A stretch of 64,000 nt of DNA from Pogona vitticeps. Taxonomy: Eukaryota > Chordata > Lepidosauria > Squamata > Agamidae. Both the position numbers and the translations under genes were made by a program. Below, one piece after another: positions 23,916 to 44,228 of the stretch (the first letter of the stretch is position 1; the number at the start of each line of letters is the position of its first letter). Where the stretch lies: assembly GCF_051106095.1 (NCBI RefSeq), contig NC_135789.1, positions 20,393,764 to 20,457,763 on the forward strand, written 5' to 3'. A model generated the notes under the pieces. It saw only the letters and a list, made by a program, of their open reading frames with translations. It searched no databases and had not been told where the DNA came from.

Positions 23916-26900
23916 TGAAGAGAAGGAAAGTGCAAAGAAGGATATAAAAGGGGAGGAAGTGGCCGGAAACAACAAAGTAAGAATGAAACAGGCAAGAGGA
24001 GGTTTGGGAAGATGAGGCGGAAGAGCAGGTGGCCGAGGTGACCCTTGTTCAAATAGGGGCACTGAAGGAAATTAAACACCTTGAGGAATGGAGGGATGGT
24101 ATTTGGTGGGTATCTAGGGAATTACTGTAGGTGTATGAAAGTTTGAAAAATATTATATTCCACGTTACAACATTTAAACCTAATTTGTTCTTTTTTTTAA
24201 TCGAATGTTAGATCCGAGATGTTAGTCAGAGAAATGAAATATTTGATAATGCATGTAATTTCTACAGTTAAGTTATTAGATGGGAAATATTAGAACAAAA
24301 CAGGTATCCGGGACTTAGAAGAGCTTGACAGAAAAGACACAGGAAGTCGTGGTGTTGGAGGAAGCAGAAGTAATAAATGAAGATTACCTTGAAAAGGACT
24401 CAAAAACAGGAAATAATTTCATAATTAGACTCAAAAGGAAGCTTGGAAAGCATAGATGAAAGAAGAATGTGAAGGTCCAATTACGGAATACATAGATTAG
24501 AAACTATAGTAATACTGGGAAAATCTGCTGTTTTTCTTTTTCTAATCACTCTTTGTAGTATAATTGTACAAGATGATGTCAATGAACTAGCTCACTCTCT
24601 GGAATTTTCCCCTTTCTCTATCTCTACCCCCCCCAACTCTAAATTCCCTTTCCCATAATCCTACCCCCATTGAAAAGAATAAAAATCAAGAGTAAAGGAA
24701 TGGGGAGATGTATTAAAAGAAGGTTCTTAGACGGAGGTAGAAAGAATCCAATCAACCTAACCCCCTCCTAAGCCCTCCTACTGGGGATAAGAAGACAGAC
24801 GAGAGACAAGGTCCAAGATGTCCCCCCCAGACACAAGTGAAGGAGTAACCATAGTGATATCCTCTCCCAAAACCCACAAGCAGGGCTGCCACACGCTTCC
24901 GTACCCCAAGAAGCACAACCGGGAAGAGAGGGGACTTGATCATGGCACTCTATAAGCCATCTGTCTCGTGACTCACCCTGCCTGGAATACAGGACATGAA
25001 ACCACAGCTGGATCCCGAGGGAAACGGGGCAACTCAACACTGACTTCTGCTAAGGTTAAGAAGACGTCCCGGCCGAGACCAGCCAAAGAACTACAAAGAG
25101 AAGAGTAAGTTGGTGGATATTCGTTATTACCAGTTGGTAGTGTTAAAAGTTCAAAACACTGTTTAGTCAAAGTCTGTTGCTTCGCATACCAGTGGCTCTC
25201 GCATCACGGAGGTAAATACAGATGAAGGAGACCTGGCACGCATGGAGGTCGGAGGATAGAATCACAATGGCTTAAAATATTTCTCAAAATGGCTGTCCAT
25301 TTTTTTAAAAAAAATTCAAAAGTGTGAAATTAACTAAGATATGTGGGAGTAACTTCTGTCTCTTTCAACAAGCACCCATCATTATATATATTTTTTTGAA
25401 ATCTGGGACTATTTTGCTTTCGAAATCTGCCTTACGGTGGAATCCAAACCAAGAGGGGCGCCAGCTGCCGAGGGTCTGGAACAGGCAGAGAGCTTCCGTT
25501 GGTGGCAAAACCTTTATGCCAGGCTTTCCTTGGCTCTGCAGCACAAGAACAAAACATAAAATAAAATAAAAATAAAAGGGAGGGGGGAGGGCAACGCTCA
25601 CTGCCAGCCTGAGTATAGGTGCCCAGTGAAAGGATGAGAAGATTCAACTCTTCTGCTCTTTGGAAAGATGGGGCCACAAAGGCTGATGGTCTTTAATGGC
25701 TGTCAGGCTGATGGGCGAGAAGACATGGCGGTGGGGATTGCAAGTGATCAGGCTTCTGTTGACCTGTACTTCCTGACACGGCCACAGCCCCACAAAACCA
25801 TTTCCTTCTGATAAGGAAAGAATAGCTTCCAGTTATTAGGGACCTGTGTTTCTACAAGAGTTGTGCGGGCTGAGGATGATGGAAACTGAGGTCCAACGGC
25901 TGGACCCACCAGGTTTGCAAAGACTTGCCTAACAGCTAGGAATGAACTGACCTCTCACTATCCTTTGGTCTTGCTATGTTTTGGTTCCTAACTGGTTTGC
26001 AACCTCCTGCTTGATTTATGCCAGGGTTTCCTTTTGTATAATCGTACATTTTGGAGCCTTTCAGTATCCTTGTGAAAAAAACATTGTAGGGGGAAAAAGA
26101 GAAGAGAGGAAAAAGGAAGGCGGTACCCCCCAGGACACAGCGGCCTTCATCACTCCGAGGACGATTCTCAGCCGGCATCAACGCTACGGCTTTATTTCAC
26201 ACCAATTATTCAGGCTGGTTGAGTTTTACACCTCATGACACAGGCCCATCAGGGTAATTGGACTTAATATTCCATACTCCCCCTTTAAAAAGAGAGAGAG
26301 AGAGAGACCGAGAGAGAGGCTCTTCACTGACAATAAAACACCAGAAAAGCGTGATTTCTCCTCCACGCGATTAAGCTGTTCATTCTGATTCCTGCCGGAT
26401 TGCAGGTCATGTTCCAGCGAAGCCTCTTTGACAAGGATTCAATTTTTAGATCACAGCTCGCTATTAGCCTGCCTGGTTAGGTTTCTTCGGTTCTTTCCTT
26501 CAGGAGGGGTGACGGGTACGGCCTGACAGCTTTATCCATCTTTTAGAAAGAGGCTATGGGCAGATAACCCAGGTACGGGTGGCCTCCCACGTCCTCTTGC
26601 ACGGCAGCTGTTGACGGGGGATTGACAGCTCTTTGCTAAGAGCTCAGAAGGACGTGTGTCCCAGTTTCCCAGTTTGCTGCAACTTTAGCCTGGCCAATGG
26701 CCCTGGGAGGTTCTCCAGGGTGCTGGATCATCCCAATGTATGTACCCCATCCTTCCATGCTTAGGACAAATTACACATTATAGATAACCCATCCTTAGCA
26801 CAGAGAATTTCTTCAACTGTGAAAAATGTCTGATTGTCTCAGCAGGATGTTTTCGTACCTTCCAAGGTGTCCAAATGAGTCTCCTTCATTTTACCACCGA

Positions 26901-27374
26901 TCATCAAGAGTTAAGCACAAGCTTGACTTGAAAGAAGACCTTGTGCCCAACGCCTGCTGGGATCCAGTCCCAGTGATAGGCTATTTCTAATGTATAGTTT
27001 GACCCTTGGAGGTGACTGTTCCTCGTATTGTCATTCAAGCTGAGTTTTCACTGAGGAAGAATATCTCATCTCTTCACTGTGCTCAGATGTACGCACAGGG
27101 AAGGACCAGACTGTCATTGACCCCACAGCCTTAAAAATATAACTACGCAGCATCTGAAACAGGAACTTGGTTTTGGCACTTAGTCAACCGTGTGACTTAA
27201 TCGGAGGCACCCAACTGTAGCTTCCTGATCATCCTGTGTCGTGAGTGACTGCTGGTGGGGCTGAAATCTCCCCCTAGACGTGGAGAGTGACCTGACACCA
27301 TGGTGTTCCAGCAAGCGGGCTGACCGCTAGCTCACAAGCACTTCAAGGAATCCACCCCACAATAGCACAAAATG

Positions 27375-27375
<1 letters not shown>
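23916..27375. other. long non-coding stretch
   Basis: AT-rich sequence at 24.1-24.7 kb may be an old LINE remnant, but I cannot assign it. A (GA)n run lies near 26,286-26,308. No exon with convincing splice sites was seen. Short frames are unassigned. Confidence 0.35.

Positions 27376-27440
<65 letters not shown>
27376..27440. repeat. (CA)n microsatellite
   Basis: About 32 uninterrupted AC units. Confidence 0.97.
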
Positions 27441-27442
<2 letters not shown>

Positions 27443-27733
27443 ACACTTAGGTTTCCTCCCCACAGATGTGACCCAACAGGGACTAGAGCATTTCAGCTGT
27501 ATATACATGTCACAAAATGTGCAAATTGTCTTGCTGTCCATGTGATGTCTCTGAAATACCCTGCAAACGTCTCCCCTGAACACAGTGTTAAGGTGATGTG
27601 TGTTTTCTTCCCACACAAATTCTTGGAAAGTGAAAAAAAACCCCACTCTCATTGAGATTGTCAAATAAAAGAAAACCACCTTCTCTGTACATAATTCAAG
27701 TACAGCCTTTGTGACGAACACGGTTCCCTAGAG

Positions 27734-28119
27734 CAGTGGTTCTTAACGTGGGCGATAATGCCCCCCAGGGGGCGATTTCATTTTTCAGGGGGGCAGTAGA
27801 ATGAAAAGGGGCGGTGTGGGGGCGCTGGAGCAGAAGGGGGCGGTAGGGGGGCGCTGGAGCACGCCAAACCTGTGAAGATGGCTGCAGCCTTTTTACAGTG
27901 TCCATGAATATATATTTTCCTCCAATCTTAATTTAGTTTCAGAGTTTTTGTCTTGAAATTTTTAGTTCCTGCATTGCGGTTTGTTTTTATGCCCTTTTTA
28001 TATTTCTTTTTGCGTCTTAAAATTCGCTTGCAACTAAATCATTAAATGTTACTTTTGGGGGGCATTTCATTTTCTTGGAATTGAATTTTGTTTTCAGGGG
28101 TCATTGGATTTAAGTGTCA

Positions 28120-28196
<77 letters not shown>

Positions 28197-28286
28197 AAGC
28201 ATATCATCACCGTGGGGAGGGGGGGCGATGATAACTTCCTCAATGGCTCAAGGGGGCGTTTCTTTCAAAAAGGTTAAGAACCACTG
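27734..28286. mobile_element. non-autonomous hAT element with (AAAT)n inside
   Basis: The termini are CAGTGGTTCTTAACGTGGGC and GGTTAAGAACCACTG, a 16-bp hAT inverted repeat. GGGGGCGAT motifs lie just inside both ends. An (AAAT)n microsatellite fills 28,121-28,197. The flanks (CCCTAGAG / GCCTAAGAG) look like a decayed 8-bp target duplication. The right flank continues into a CR1 3' tail, so the element probably inserted into CR1 sequence. Confidence 0.88.
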
Positions 28287-28330
28287 GCCTAAGAGGCCCC
28301 TTCCAGCACCGTTGTTGTACGATTCTATGA
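28287..28330 (+). mobile_element. CR1 3' tail fragment
   Basis: CCTAAGAGGCCCCTTCCAGC followed by TTGTACGATTCTATGA is the CR1 3' terminus, probably split by the hAT element on its left. Confidence 0.65.
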
Positions 28331-28748
28331 AAAGATCATCACAAGAAGTGGGTAAATAGGTCACTGCTTGAAAGGAATGAATTAAAGGTCATGTTAATCT
28401 GTAGCTAGTGATTTGGGGCAACATGCAAACATAACTCCTTTCTTTTTTCTTTCTTTATTCCTGTCAGAGAGTTGAACGATTCAAAATTATGAATTTATAT
28501 GAAATACAGTAAAATTAAAACAAATTGAAATGATAAGATAATTAGACCCTTTTAAACCAGAAGTGGGCTACTTCAGTAGCATTATCTCAGCCATTTGCCA
28601 GCTCTTCCTTTGTACACGTGTTGGGGAATGAATTGTATGTACACGTGGGCTTCATGGACTGAATTTCTCCACTGTCAAGAAAAATGGCCCGCTATCCAGG
28701 TAGCCCCAATCGGACTTGATTGTTCCCACCTGGGGTCTTCCAACTTCA

Positions 28749-29000
<252 letters not shown>

Positions 29001-31300
29001 CGGCCCGTCAACTTCTTCCATACAATGGTCTTGTTTTCAACCCTCTTGCAGGGATGGCATTGTGGGAGGCTGCCAGAAGCTCCCGGGCATCAGCCCATCT
29101 CCCTGCAGGTGGATGTCCCACCTCAAAACACCTCGGCACTCAGCACCGGCCGCTCACCCAACTATTGGGGCTGGAACGACGCAGCTCCAGGATGCGCCCG
29201 GAGAGGTTCGGGCATGCCAATAGCAGGGATGTTTGAGAAAGGGGGCTCCAGCAGCGAGGAAGAGGAAGAGGAGGCGGTGCCGGTGGCGGCTTCAGCCAAC
29301 GACATAGATGAGGATGCCTGCCAAGCTGAGGAGGGGCCCATGGCCGCAAGTCCCGCAACTGAGGGCTTGGAGACGGTGAGGAGCCGTGACCCCTCGATGG
29401 AGGAGATGGTCGCATTTCCTTCCCACTGAAAGAGGCGGACCAGCTGCAGAGGGCTGAGGCCCGGTGGGCGGGAGCCTGGCAGCAGGAGAACCAACACCAT
29501 GCCTGCCCGTGCCAGCGACCACGTGAGGGCAAGGGGCTTCCCAGGGTCTTGACCGCGCACTCTATGAAGCCACCACCTGAGGGCTCTGTCTGCCCACTCG
29601 GATCCGAAAGCCCCGTAAGATCCTTCATACATTCAACCTTGGTGTCTGTTATTTTCACCATGTTTTCCATTTTCCACTGCTTTAAGTAATTTTTCTCTAC
29701 TCCTATTAATCTCATCATTGGGGCTTCCTCTTTCTCCCTCTGTGGCCTGTTCTATTGGTTGTTATCCACAACCTCCCATTTTCCACATTAAATATAATCT
29801 GTCCACACCACTTTTTGGATGTTGTGTGTGATTCATGTTCATTAACTTCCTCCCCCCCCCAAAAAAATACCACCCTCCCAAAGATATCAAACAAAGCTTT
29901 TTGTTGCCCAAGAGCCCATGTGCCCAAGGAAGGACCAAGACGGCGTCAACACTCGGACCAACCCTGTCCGCTTGGACAGCCACAGCGCTGGTGCTTCTGG
30001 GGTTGGGAAAGAGATGCATGAAGAAGACCAGACGCTGCCTTCCACACCCATCTCGTGCAGCTCCATTATGCGCAAGGAGCCATTTTCCCAAGCCCCCATT
30101 CCCAGTAAATCTCTCCTGTGCAGAGCAGCCTTGTGGCTGGTGGCAGCTCCCCTTCTAGCACATACCCATCCTGATGTGGGTGAAAAGGACCCGGAGAGGA
30201 CTCGGGGGGGGGGACTCCATTTGAGAAGCCCATGGCACTGAATTCCCCCCCCCCATGGGCCATGCCTGCTCACGTTCCCTGTCTCATAACCAGGAGGCAC
30301 CTCTCCACCTCATCAATGAGCCACAATCATTCACACTTAGTTACACAAAATGCACACAAACAACCATAGGATTTCGGTTAACACATTTGATTTTGCATAA
30401 CCACTGGATAGGTTGTTTGCTTCTTCCTCATCAGTCAGTCAGTCCTTCTGGATTTGCTGCTTTGTCTGCTTGGGTGTGTTATCCACAAGGCCGTGTGTCC
30501 AAAGTGGCCTGTTCTCAACATCTAAGCTAGTGTGTTCCTCTCGGGCATGGTGGAGGATGTTGGAGAGGATACGGTTCAGTCAAGCTGAGGTAATAATTGA
30601 ACTACCAGTCTGACCAGCTGTTGTGGTGTGTATGTCTGCGTGCGGAGGCACCCTTTCGTCTTTTCCTTCAGCCAATAAAACCTCTTGGGACAACCTTGTG
30701 ACAGTAAGCTACAGAGAAGAACTCGGTAATGAGAGCTCTCACATTCAAAATAATAATAATAAAAAAAAATCTGAGAAGTGTGTCTGCTATGAAGCCAACC
30801 TTAACTACCGTCAAGCCAACTTGACTCCATTTGGAAAGAAAGTACCTTGACCCTTCGTTTGTTGTTGGCAGTCCAGACAGGAATGAGCTTCAAAATGGAA
30901 AAAAAAATTACCGAAAGCAGACTGAAATCTTGGGTATAGATTGACGATAGTACAGGTATCTTAACAGCAGGTGGAACTCATTGCCTGCTAAGCCGCTCTA
31001 CCATCATCCTGCTGAAGATCAGAGTCGAACTTCTCTAGGCAGGGCTGTCAAAGGAGGTGAGGTGGGTGGCTCTTATGGGAAGCACTTTTTCAGCCCTGGG
31101 GGGATCCCTCCTCCCAGTTCTGCCCTTCCCAGGAAGGCCTTTTTCTTCCCTTGAGGCATTGTAATCACCCAGTTGCTAAGAGTGGTGTTCCTTTCTAGAA
31201 TCAGGGATCAAGAGAGTTGTGGGGGGGGGAACCTCAGGGCACTGGAGGGCACGTGTAGAATGGCCGAGAGTCAAACGAGGCCTCCTCCGTTGTTGATTTA
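29001..31300. other. non-coding stretch with an acidic open frame
   Basis: The plus-strand frame ending at 29,429 encodes an acidic run (GGSSSEEEEEEAVPVAASA) and later a Glu-rich tail. It may be a retroelement-derived fossil or a chance frame; I do not recognise a family and give no function. The rest (29.5-31.3 kb) shows no exon or repeat that I can name. Confidence 0.3.
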
Positions 31301-31307
31301 ATTTCAT

Positions 31308-31313
31308 TTTATT
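31308..31313 (-). terminator. candidate polyadenylation signal for the CHCT-domain gene
   Basis: AATAAA on the minus strand, about 396 bp past the stop codon at 31,709. It is the first canonical hexamer I noticed downstream, so the assignment is tentative. Confidence 0.35.
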
Positions 31314-31708
31314 CCAAATATTGAAAGAACAGAAACTTGCTTCCCTCTCCACCCACCCCCACCCCACCCCCAATTATAGTTTAGTGTTTGGTACATATCA
31401 ACTATAACTATAAAGTATATGAAGTTTAGAATAAAGACTCTGCTGAGGCAAGACATTCAGATGTGGTTATAAGTATGCTACTTAGTGCCAATAAAGGATT
31501 TCAAGGGCTAGGGCCAACTATAGTAATCAGCAACTATTAGACCCAAACAAGAGTCCAGTGGGAAGAAAAACAAGTGGTTTAGAAAAAGACAGGTTGGGAG
31601 CACAAGTGGCAAGAGAGCAAACACAAATCGAGAAGGGCAGGGCTTCTCTGTCGCATGTCAAAGGAAAATCAGACCGGTCTTGCTCAGCTGCTTCTGCTTT
31701 ACCAAGCT

Positions 31709-31903
31709 TCACGGCTGAGAATGGTTGGGTGACACTGATTGTCCCATTGGTTCGTTGTGCCCCTGGTCAGGATGAGGTGGAGACGGATGGAGCTTCTCAG
31801 GAGGAGGGCCATGAGGGACCTGAGACATTGTAGAATCCTCTCTGGACTCAGAAGGCTCCAAGCGGTTTTCATCCCCCGCGGTCTCCTTTTCCCTCTGTTC
31901 TTG
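31709..31903 (-). CDS. CHCT-domain gene, terminal exon
   Basis: The acceptor CTTTTCCCTCAG is followed by 64 codons and a TGA at 31,709-31,711. It encodes [20 protein letters not shown] and then a Pro/His-rich tail ending NHSQP. The join to the previous exon is phase 0. No domain was recognised; the tail looks disordered. Confidence 0.6.
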   Translation of the reverse strand, partial: QEQREKETAGDENRLEPSESREDSTMSQVPHGPPPEKLHPSPPHPDQGHNEPMGQSVSPNHSQP

Positions 31904-33498
31904 CTGAGGGAAAAGAAGACGTAGAAAAGGGGGATATTAGGAGCAACGGGAATGGTCTCAAAAAGCTTTGTGCTCGCTGACCCACCTGAGCGAACTACGA
32001 GAGGGCTTCACACCACAAATGTGTCTCTAGACAGGGAGATACGCTCTTTCCTATCTAAGCTAGGATACCCTTGTGATCTCCTAACCATGTGTTGATGAGG
32101 AAGTTCTGTGTAGGCCATTTTCATGGCCTGCCATTTTTGCATTTCGATTCCGTCTCCCCTCACACGCCCATCTTTCTTCTTCTAGTTAATGGGGTGGAGG
32201 CATACATTTAGTTGCCCCGTTTATATGAGACTTATTATATGTCTATCCCATCTTTCTTTCAAAAAAACCACCAAAATTTTCAGAGTACTGTAGTCTGAAT
32301 GCACATCATCACCAAGTTACCCTCACAAACTATCCTGGGAGGTACGTTAATTTGAGGAGATAATAAGGTGAAGGTCACACAGCAAGCTTCAGGACAGAGT
32401 GACTGCATTCAACCGAATGTCCAGCCCTTGAGTCAAGAAACGCTGATCCCTGGACTTCATGAGCAATTAAATATCTTTTTAAAAGTTCTTCTAGAAAAAG
32501 AGCAGGAGCTGTACTGAATGAAGCAAACCTCTTAAAATACACCCCAGCTTCTAAGAATGTGGCTAGAAGACTCACATCTCTCCTTCTCTTTATAGGGTAC
32601 ATTCTTTTTGCCTCCCCTATTTATTTAGTTCAACCTCTCTTCTGCTGCTCAGGGTCGAGTGTCTGCCCCCAAGGGAATGATTCGAAAGAGACAGACGTCT
32701 CCTTTTTGAACCTCACCTCCTGATCCTGCAGCCGCCTCTTGTGAGCCATCTTATAGAGTTTGTGGAGCTTCTTTCCATCCAGTTCAATAAACTTGGACAC
32801 AAATTTCCAAAGGTACCTCCCGATTCCCTGGCTATGGTTTTCAGAGAGACTTTGATGCATTTTCTAATATCGCCACCCGGCTTCCCCAGAGACTGGCAAA
32901 GCCAGAATAAAACCATGCAAACTGAGAGAAGTCATGCAAACGGGCTTAAATGATAAAAGCAAAACGTAACTAGATGGAAGACATTTAGTTCTGCATAAAG
33001 GATATAGAGCAGAGGTTGCCATGGTGCGGTGGCACATGTTCATACGGACAGCACTTTTGTTGATCTGTGCAAGGAGGTATGCACCAAAATATAAACAAAC
33101 TATAAAACAGGTGACAGCAGAAGATGTAAACAGCATCCTTGAAGGTGCCCTGTTTTGGAGATGCAGCAAGGAGGAAGGAAAGATCTACCTGTGGTGTTCT
33201 GATGGTGATAAATAGACCACCAAGGCATGCAAACACCCCAATTGTTAACCCATATGCAAGTGAATCATGTGAGGGCAGCCAAAATGGCCTCTGCTGGTGT
33301 AAGCAGGAAGAAAGGGATAGACCCTGTCCAGTTCTGTGCAACAGGTATCTTGTGTACCTTCTCTCTTTTGCCCTTTGTTTTCTTTCTCTCTTTCTCTCCT
33401 TCCTTCCCCTTTTTACTCGCAGGCCCCTTTTCTTTGCCTTCCTCGTCCTCCTTTGTCTTCTGCTTCTTTCTCGCAGGGCTTTGATCCACTCCATCCAC
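31709..33498 (-). CDS. CHD1 helical C-terminal (CHCT/DUF4208) domain gene, three exons seen
   Basis: Three minus-strand exons with matching GT-AG borders encode a Lys/Glu-rich linker, a CHCT-domain C-terminal half and a terminal tail. The diagnostic stretch [20 protein letters not shown] is very close to the CHD1 signature [20 protein letters not shown]. The CHCT domain is a DNA-binding-like helical fold found at the C-terminus of CHD1/CHD2 and in the small protein CHCT1 (C17orf64). The short tail after the domain (about 65 residues) fits CHCT1 better than the long CHD1 tail. The first half of the domain (the CKE...RPVKK...GDHI helices) should lie between 32,863 and 33,358 but was not found. 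The start exon was not found either. The gene is partial, strongly diverged or decaying. It lies directly downstream of MTFMT on the same strand. Confidence 0.65.
32717..32863 (-). CDS. CHCT-domain gene, core domain exon
   Basis: 49 codons in phase 0. It begins after acceptor GATATTAG and ends at donor GTGAGG. It encodes [19 protein letters not shown] and then [20 protein letters not shown], aligned with the last two helices of the CHD1 CHCT domain. The acceptor has a poor pyrimidine tract, so the 5' edge could lie a few codons further in. Confidence 0.7.
33358..33498 (-). CDS. CHCT-domain gene, Lys/Glu-rich linker exon
   Basis: The acceptor TCTCTTCTCTCTAG precedes GTGGATGGAG. The exon is 47 codons in phase 0 at both ends and is followed by donor GTACAC. 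It encodes [20 protein letters not shown] and then a KK/EK-rich run ending in KGKREK. The composition matches the charged linker ahead of the CHCT domain in CHD-type proteins. An overlapping plus-strand frame is a shadow. Confidence 0.6.
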
Positions 33499-34261
33499 CT
33501 AGAGAGAAGAGAGGGACATCCAACCCATCGATTCATTTCAATCATTTCTCATCCCTCCTTTCCTCGGAAAGAACCCAAGGAGGACAAAGCCAATCAACGA
33601 AAAGCATTAAATTAAAAACAATGATACTGCTTTTAAAATTGGAAGGCAGCCAGTGAAGCAAAAAGAATGCCTTCTAGCCAAAGTTCAGCTGCTTTGCCAA
33701 AAATCTTAGCATACAAAAAAATCTAAGTTGAGTTTCTCTGAACGTCTTCCACAGACTGCTTGTCTGATTGCCGAGGAGGAGAGACTCCATTCCCATGCTC
33801 ATCCCTGTTCTCCTTTTGGGTATCTTTTCTAATCACAAATGTTGCTTTTGCGCCGCATACCATCCTCTGGAGGTGAGACAGATTATTTACCTACACAAGT
33901 TGGAAAGTCAAATTGAAGCAGATAAAAAATTATGGATGGAAGGGAGGAAGTTCATATTGTAGCAATCACTCCACAAGCCAACCCTCCAATAAGCTGCTGG
34001 AAAACTCCAGTCTCTCTTGCCTCTGTCTGTGTATAGTGAATTAAGACTCCGCAACCAGCAAAAGCAGTTGATTTAAAGAGCTGCTAAGGAAATCATTCTA
34101 CACAAGGACTCAGCTCTGAATAAATAGGGTTTGGGAATGTGCTGCTCGTTGCCCGTTTGTGTGGACCCGAAGGTCAGGCGGTGCTTCCTTGACAGGTCAA
34201 ACGTGCTCCCGGTTCCTGGGATGGTTGGGGCGCTCCAGAGGTCTTGGGCAGCAACTCCCTA
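33499..34261. other. intergenic or intronic stretch
   Basis: No further CHCT exon could be identified. No repeat was recognised. Confidence 0.35.
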
Positions 34262-34333
34262 GAGCGATCGCAAAAAGTCAATGTCTAGCGAAAAAATGGT
34301 CACGCGGGGTAACTGTCTAGCGAGGCACCACTG
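34262..34333. mobile_element. truncated pogo/Tigger-like MITE
   Basis: Only the right end is clear: TCTAGCGAGGCACCACTG followed by TA. It is the terminal repeat shared by the eight larger copies between 35 and 57 kb. Confidence 0.7.
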
Positions 34334-34845
34334 TAGTTCAATGCTGGCCTTGCTTTACTCTAATAAGGTGGGTGTTGTTGTTTTGCCATGTTTATATTAC
34401 CTGTTTACTCACGCAGATTTTTGTCAAGTCCAGAAGCAAGCAGTGCCCCCTGCTGGTTCACTGGGGACAATGCACCCAGTAGCTTGTAAAGATGAACTAT
34501 CCGCTGGCCCTCCTTGTGGCATGTGGAAAGAACTCATACGTTGCAAGGGCTCTACCTGCATGAAGGCTGTTCATACAAACAGAATTGGAGGGTCTATCCC
34601 TCACCTGCAGAATGAATGCACGGGACACAATACCCCAGCTTCACACCACCTCCAAGAATCGGGCAACAGGTGAGGGAAAAGCTCTACCTTGAAAAGCCAT
34701 CACCAATGGGGATTGCATCTGAGCTACGCAGAGTACGTCTTGAAAAATCTATAATTAAAAAAATATGTGGAAGGCCCAGGATAGGCGCTTAAATGCAGAG
34801 TGTGTTTTGCTGACTCTGCAACCCCATTCCATCTAAGCCAAGAAT

Positions 34846-34945
34846 GGACCAACTTGCAGTCCTCCAGCTACTGCTGGACTGCACATCCCATGAGCCTTAG
34901 ACAGCACAGCCAGTGGTGGGACTTGTAATCCAAAATCTTAAAGGT
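34846..34945. mobile_element. short palindromic hAT-type MITE, decayed
   Basis: AACTTGCAGTCCTCCAGCTA ... TGGACTGCACATCCCA is mirrored by GTGGTGGGACTTGTAATCC. It resembles the ACTCCCAG/CTGGGAGT element at 23.8 kb. Confidence 0.5.
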
Positions 34946-35126
34946 GGCAATGACCTTCTAGTGAAGTAATTGCTTCCATTTTATTATTTTGTGGAAACCA
35001 AATATGCACTGCCTGGAACACCCGTGAAGTGTGCACATTATTTCTAAAAACTCCATGTCCGATACATCAATACATTGGCAAAAGTATGTCCCTGGAGGGC
35101 TGCTGCCATTACATTACTGGCAAGTA

Positions 35127-35529
35127 CAGTGGTGCCTCGCTTTACGAGCACTCCGTTTGATGAAGAAATCGCATTATGTTGAAGATTTTGCAATCGCAAA
35201 ACGATGTTCCCTATGGGGGAATTTTGCTTTGCGATGATCGGTTCTCTGTTTTGGTAACCGATCATCGCAAAGCGATGATTTTCAGCCAGCTGATCGGCAG
35301 CTTCAAAATGGCCAAGGGTGGAAAACATGGCCGCCTGCTGTTTTCTCGCACGGATTCCTCGCTGCACAGGCAGAGAAAGTGGCTACGCTATGGAGAATCT
35401 TCGTTTTAAGCCCATAGGAACGCATTAATTGGGTTTTGATGTGTTTCTATGGGCTTTTTTAAATCGCATGACGTTTTCGTTCGACACCGATTTTTGCAGA
35501 ACGAATTAACGTCATGTGAGACACAACTG
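35127..35529. mobile_element. pogo/Tigger-like MITE, 403 bp
   Basis: It is flanked by TA on both sides. The left end CAGTGGTGCCTCGCTTTACG and the right end ACGTCATGTGAGACACAACTG are imperfect inverted repeats. Internal motifs CCCTATGGGGGAATTTTGCT and ACCGATCATCGCAAAG recur in the copies at 38.0, 49.5 and 52.2 kb. It lies downstream of MTFMT. Confidence 0.85.
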
Positions 35530-36578
35530 TAATAATTTCCCCTCCCCTGGGGGAAGATACATTGAAATGTTGCTATGCAAATGTCACCAGGGGGAGGAGA
35601 TGATGACCAGTACTGCTGTGCGGACATCCCAAATCCACTGTGTGCAATGCATTTCTGCAGGAGCAGCCAGTGCAAAAGAGGGACATTTTCCTACACAGAA
35701 ACTCTTTCCTGATCAACATTCTCTCTAATTTCCACACACCTCCCTGGGGTGACATTCCACAACTAGATCAAAAGGGGCTGGAAACAATAGGTGTGGGTCC
35801 ACGGAGGGGTTGGTGGAGTCAAGCACACTCGGGCTTCTTAGAGGGAGACTTGCTTTGCTATACTGATATATCAATAAATTATTATATATATATACTGCTC
35901 TCTCTCAGAAACAAATCTCCCTCTAAGATGCCCGAGTGCGAGTCAATAAAAATAAATTATTTTTATATCAATAAACATAATTTATTGATAAATCATTATA
36001 GCAGAAACAAGTCTCCCTCTAAGATGCCAGGGCATAAAATAAAACAGGAGGAAATTAACTGGTACTGATAAAAGTTTTTCGGACAGCAGTGCTGGGATAC
36101 AAACCACAGCACAACAGAGGTATGGAAAGTATTGGAAGAACTGGAAAACTTTTCCCTCGTGTGACTAGGGCCTTACTCTGCTTGGCAATTCAAGAGTGTG
36201 ACAAATGTTAAGGACTGGCACATCTATACACCACAGAAGCTTTTCATTTCTAGACGATACACCACCAATTTCATTAAAACGGTATTTATGTTGTCCAATA
36301 TAGAAAGTTGGACATTGTTCTCTTGCAGCATTTTTCAAAATGGCTGTTACTAAATTCTGCATTGTTCTTTTGGATCACAAAGCTGCACTTTAGAAAAGAA
36401 CCTCAGAACATACTCATAACAGAGGATATGGATTCCAGGAAATCCTTTTCTGGCTGCACTGAAAAATCCGTTCAAGTGTTCAAAAGGAACCCTTCACTTA
36501 AGGATGGATTTGAAACAATGCCGAGGGGCTTTCAGCCATGTCATCTGGAATCATCACCGGATTCTTCCGGACAGTAAT
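35530..36578. other. non-coding stretch downstream of MTFMT with an inverted repeat
   Basis: At 35,826-36,028 the phrase GGGCTTCTTAGAGGGAGACT occurs once, and its near reverse complement CTCCCTCTAAGATGCC occurs twice, separated by AT-rich sequence. An AATAAA on the minus strand at 35,981-35,986 could serve MTFMT but lies inside this repeat. No exon was seen. Confidence 0.45.

Positions 36579-44228
<7,650 letters not shown>

Noticed and set aside
33139-33656. Plus-strand 158- and 106-residue frames at 33.1-33.7 kb
   Set aside because: They are antisense shadows of the Lys/Glu-rich CHCT linker exon, giving Phe/Ser/Leu-rich nonsense.
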